A DNA stretch of 64,000 bases, taken from Mercenaria mercenaria (taxonomy: Eukaryota; Mollusca; Bivalvia; Venerida; Veneridae). The number at the start of each line of letters is the position of its first letter. Within the stretch, counting starts at the first letter, position 1. Positions 60,825 to 64,000 of the stretch are shown here, in pieces. A program made the position numbers and the translations under genes. The notes under the pieces are model-generated. The model saw nothing but the letters and a program-made list of their open reading frames with translations. It was not told where the DNA came from and did no database searches. The DNA is taken from assembly GCF_021730395.1 (NCBI RefSeq), contig NC_069371.1, forward strand, positions 69,594,001 to 69,658,000, in the 5' to 3' direction.

Positions 60825-63800
60825 TGGTTTTTACGGAAGAAAAAAAGATCTAAGAAAAAATCTTTTGTAGAATGCTAATTCTGTTCATCATTTTAATATT
60901 AACAAATCCTGAAGTTTGAAAAATTTTGAAAAGGTTCTGTATAACATTATGTTTTTGAAAAGAAACCATACTATAGTTTTACGAAAATGGGGAAAAATAG
61001 AAAGAGAAATCTTTACGGAAAATCGATGTAAACAAAATTTTTACTCAGTCAGTGCTAATATTCAATAAAAAAACTCTTGGGGGCGGTCTCTGACTGGTAA
61101 TGAAACATATGGCATCTTACTATATGTACTGTCAGTACTGATAAAAACGACAAACTGACACTAGGTAAGGAAGCCACGGACGGAGCTGTCAGTCTATCGT
61201 CAGAGTAGATGTTTTAACATTTTCTTCTGTTCATCCTGGTCTGTTTGACTGTCTCATAATTATGCGATAAACTCCATAAAATGTAACAATATATTTTTAC
61301 GTGATTTAAATCATGTTTACATCTCCCTACATCTGCGGAGGGTATGACAGACCCGACTGTAAAAGAATATTTCTGCAGAAAATATAAACGCTATGTAAAT
61401 TTACTTCTTTTGGAAATGATAATATACACTTATTGAATGGCTTCCCGGTCAATAGTTAAAGGAATAGTTTTGACTATTGCCCGTCAAACCAACCATTTAG
61501 TGTTTTATTACGCGATATCAGAAATTAATATTCATCAGTTTTATTTTTTTTATTATTATTATTTATTAGCCCAGTTAACATGTGTTAAATATTGACCGGT
61601 CATAGCACGGACCCAGATGATTTATTGAAGGAATCATGTAACAAACACGATTATATTACATGAATCAGTCACAACACGACTAACATAAAGTAAGTTCAGT
61701 AGATATAACGTTCAGTTACCATCGGATAATATAAATGATAAATATATGCTTTTATAACAAAAGACAGGAAAGAGTTTTACAAAATCACAAGACGTAACTT
61801 AAGCACCGTCATTATGATAATAAGTTACAGATACCTACTTTGCATATTTCAAAGTTTTGATATAACCGGAAGCGGATGTTTCAAAATCAGCGGCAGGACA
61901 ATACTGATCTGATGTTGAATCTATTTTTTATTGTCGGTAGGATAATATATCAAATAAGCAAACATATGCGAAAGTTTATGAAAGAAATAAAACTACGCAG
62001 TGAATTGACACACTGACCTACTCTATAAATATAGTAAATATGAAAAAGTTGAGGTTGGGTGTCTTCCAAACCTATCCGTAATGGACAAAAAAAAGAAAAG
62101 AAATATGATATGGGCTATACTTAAATCTATTATCACATCAAATTTGTACTCTTCGAAATATGCCTTTACCTTTAATAACTGTTTTTCCTACGAAAGTAAA
62201 GATTTTGTGGCCGCCAGCCCTCAAAGTTTGGGACTTGTCCCCGATCCCCACACCTGTAGTAGCCGTCTTCCTAGGGAAATCAAGAATTGGTGTCATTTAA
62301 ATACACATTGATATCAAATTTTCCATAAATTTTCAAAAATCAAAAGTACAGAAGGTCATAACTTTAACTTGTCACGGCAAAAGTCATGACAATAAATTTA
62401 GAAAATATACGGAGTTTAGCACGATGTCAAAAACTCTTGAAATTTTAGCCAACAAGACTACTACAAAGCGTTTTAAAAAGTTATCATTATTTCGAGTATT
62501 GATTACAAAACATTATCATGTGTTGAATTTAATTCTAAAATTCAAAATGTTATGTTTTCCACTAAAATCAGTATTGTATTTCATACATGAAACGAAAACC
62601 CTCTTTGATCTATATCTTTTCGTTGTTATTTAGTTGGGTCCTAACTTTGAAATTTCGAGTGACCACTCAAATAAAACATGATTGTATGTGAACTGTTTAC
62701 TTTCTCGCTGATCTATTACTAAAATGCACTTAGAACGCCTTTAAGGCCAAACAAAAAAGTTTTAAGTCCCTATGAAAAAACTGCGTTAAAAGAATATGTA
62801 CAGATGAATGAGAGGTATTTTGTTAAGGCTGCATCTTTGTGGTGTACAACTGCCAAGGGAGAGGGTTGAGGTTGGAGGACAAATTAAGTTTACCGGCTGT
62901 AATTTGAAAGAAGGGACAGAAAAGAAAGCAAGGGAATAAAAATCGGGGGTAGGGATGAGTGTAGAAATCTTAAGACAAAGAAGTAAAACTTTTCTTAGCA
63001 TTTTCCTTATATTTTCTCTAAGCTTATGTTCAATTAGAATTTTCTTTTCACAAATCATATTCTTTACACAGTTCGAACATCACCTTCACATTTTTGTAAG
63101 ATTTGTGATAGATCTCACTTTTTAAGGTGAAATGAAATCACACATTTGAATTTCACATTTCAGTATTTTTCTGTTTCAGAATTAAGGATAAAAGTAATTT
63201 TAAGATATCAGAGTATCTGTATATAATTTTGTTGTATCTTTGAATACATTTAACGATTTTTTAAAATAATTGATGATATCATAAAATTAACTTGCGATAT
63301 CCATAAATAAATTTGTAATTTCCATAAATGAATTAGTAATATCACAAAACGAAGAAAATATATCACATACCGATTTTAAATTATGACAAAAAAGTGAATT
63401 TTCATACACTGTAAAACGGTACCCCTATAATAGAATACTTGTTCATACATTTCTGCCACTCAAAAATAAAATAAAATGAAATGAAAAGCTTCCCATTGTC
63501 TCTCTAACCAATGGAAGACTCAAACAAACTTGTGTGAAAAGTGTGATTCGGCGCATGCCGCTATTCTGTGTTCTCACGTTTGCGACCAATATAAAATGAA
63601 ATGAATATGCCCAATTTTCTCAATTCATATCGCATGGAGCAGACAACTGGGATGGGTGATCGGCGCATACCCATTTTGGTTCTCACGTTCTATATGAATA
63701 CATATCTTTATATATCGTGAGATGATGGGATCGTATCCTTCACAGAGTTTGGAGAATGTGCTTTAAAGCAAAACTGATTGCAAAGATCAGCGAATAAAGA

Positions 63801-64000
63801 AATGGACGTTTGTGAAATAGTTTCATGCCAGTTTATGCTAAAACGCAGCTAAAATTCCCAAAACCCTATGGCATGGTTCATATTCCACTCCCCCCCCCCC
63901 CCCCCCCCACACACACATATAAATGTAACATCTCCTTGTATAATGACTATTACGTTAGTGTTCCAATTAAGTAGGATATTAAATCAAGGGTAAAATCAGA
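60825..64000. other. Gene-free AT-rich stretch to the window end
   Basis: No gene is recognised; the longest frames (62081-62311 plus, 62786-63058 minus) have no known family. Two related segments with CGGCGCAT and TTCTCACGTT lie near 63549-63582 and 63661-63690. A C-run followed by (CA)n is at 63891-63917. Confidence 0.38.

Noticed and set aside
62081-62311. 76-codon frame as a gene near the right end
   Set aside because: Low-complexity lysine start, no domain, and no flanking splice sites I trust.

Overview
The window looks like nuclear DNA of an invertebrate, most likely a bivalve mollusc. It is AT-rich, carries spliced genes with GT/AG introns, and is dense in short palindromic DNA transposons, tRNA-derived SINEs, homopolymer runs and tandem repeats of kinds I associate with bivalve genomes. 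The placement rests on these repeats and on the gene types; I have run no search. I saw no CRISPR array, rRNA gene or bacterial-type operon, and no recognisable retroviral or LTR element.

Region 1 (1-22360) is a tandemly duplicated locus. Each unit has a minus-strand BTB gene (type A) head-to-head with a plus-strand BTB gene (type B). Units are separated by a flank holding TCAAGGTCA-bearing tandem repeats and a SINE. From left to right: A0 (only the first coding exon, 29-122; the rest lies off the left edge), B1 (about 1450-4102, lacking exon 1 and frameshifted), A2 (6521-8860, frameshifted), B2 (only a last-exon remnant near 12269), A3 (14646-16535, intact, 274 codons) and B3 (18878-21924, intact, 251 codons). 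I assembled five coding exons with matching intron phases for A3 and B3. Both encode a short serine-rich leader, a BTB/POZ fold and only the beginning of a BACK-like region, and resemble the serine-enriched protein (gprs) family. So of six gene copies only one A and one B are demonstrably whole.

Region 2 (22360-36040) has no gene I can recognise. It contains SINEs, palindromic elements, microsatellites and a CpG-rich island at 26400-26740.

Region 3 (36041-about 38320) is a NeuroD-family bHLH transcription factor with its 347-codon reading frame in one exon, directly after a splice acceptor, followed by a long AT-rich 3' region with a polyadenylation signal. The basic helix-loop-helix and the NeuroD-specific domain after it are both clear.

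Region 4 (38320-64000) is gene-poor and repeat-rich. Notable items are an 846-bp fold-back element built of a GAAGT-type simple repeat, several hairpin MITEs, and a 56-bp satellite array (46560-56140). The array has been interrupted by three insertions: a MITE, a 3.77-kb terminal-inverted-repeat element with palindromic subterminal motifs (48100-51872), and a 2.28-kb TA-flanked inverted-repeat element (53244-55521). Neither large element carries a recognisable transposase.
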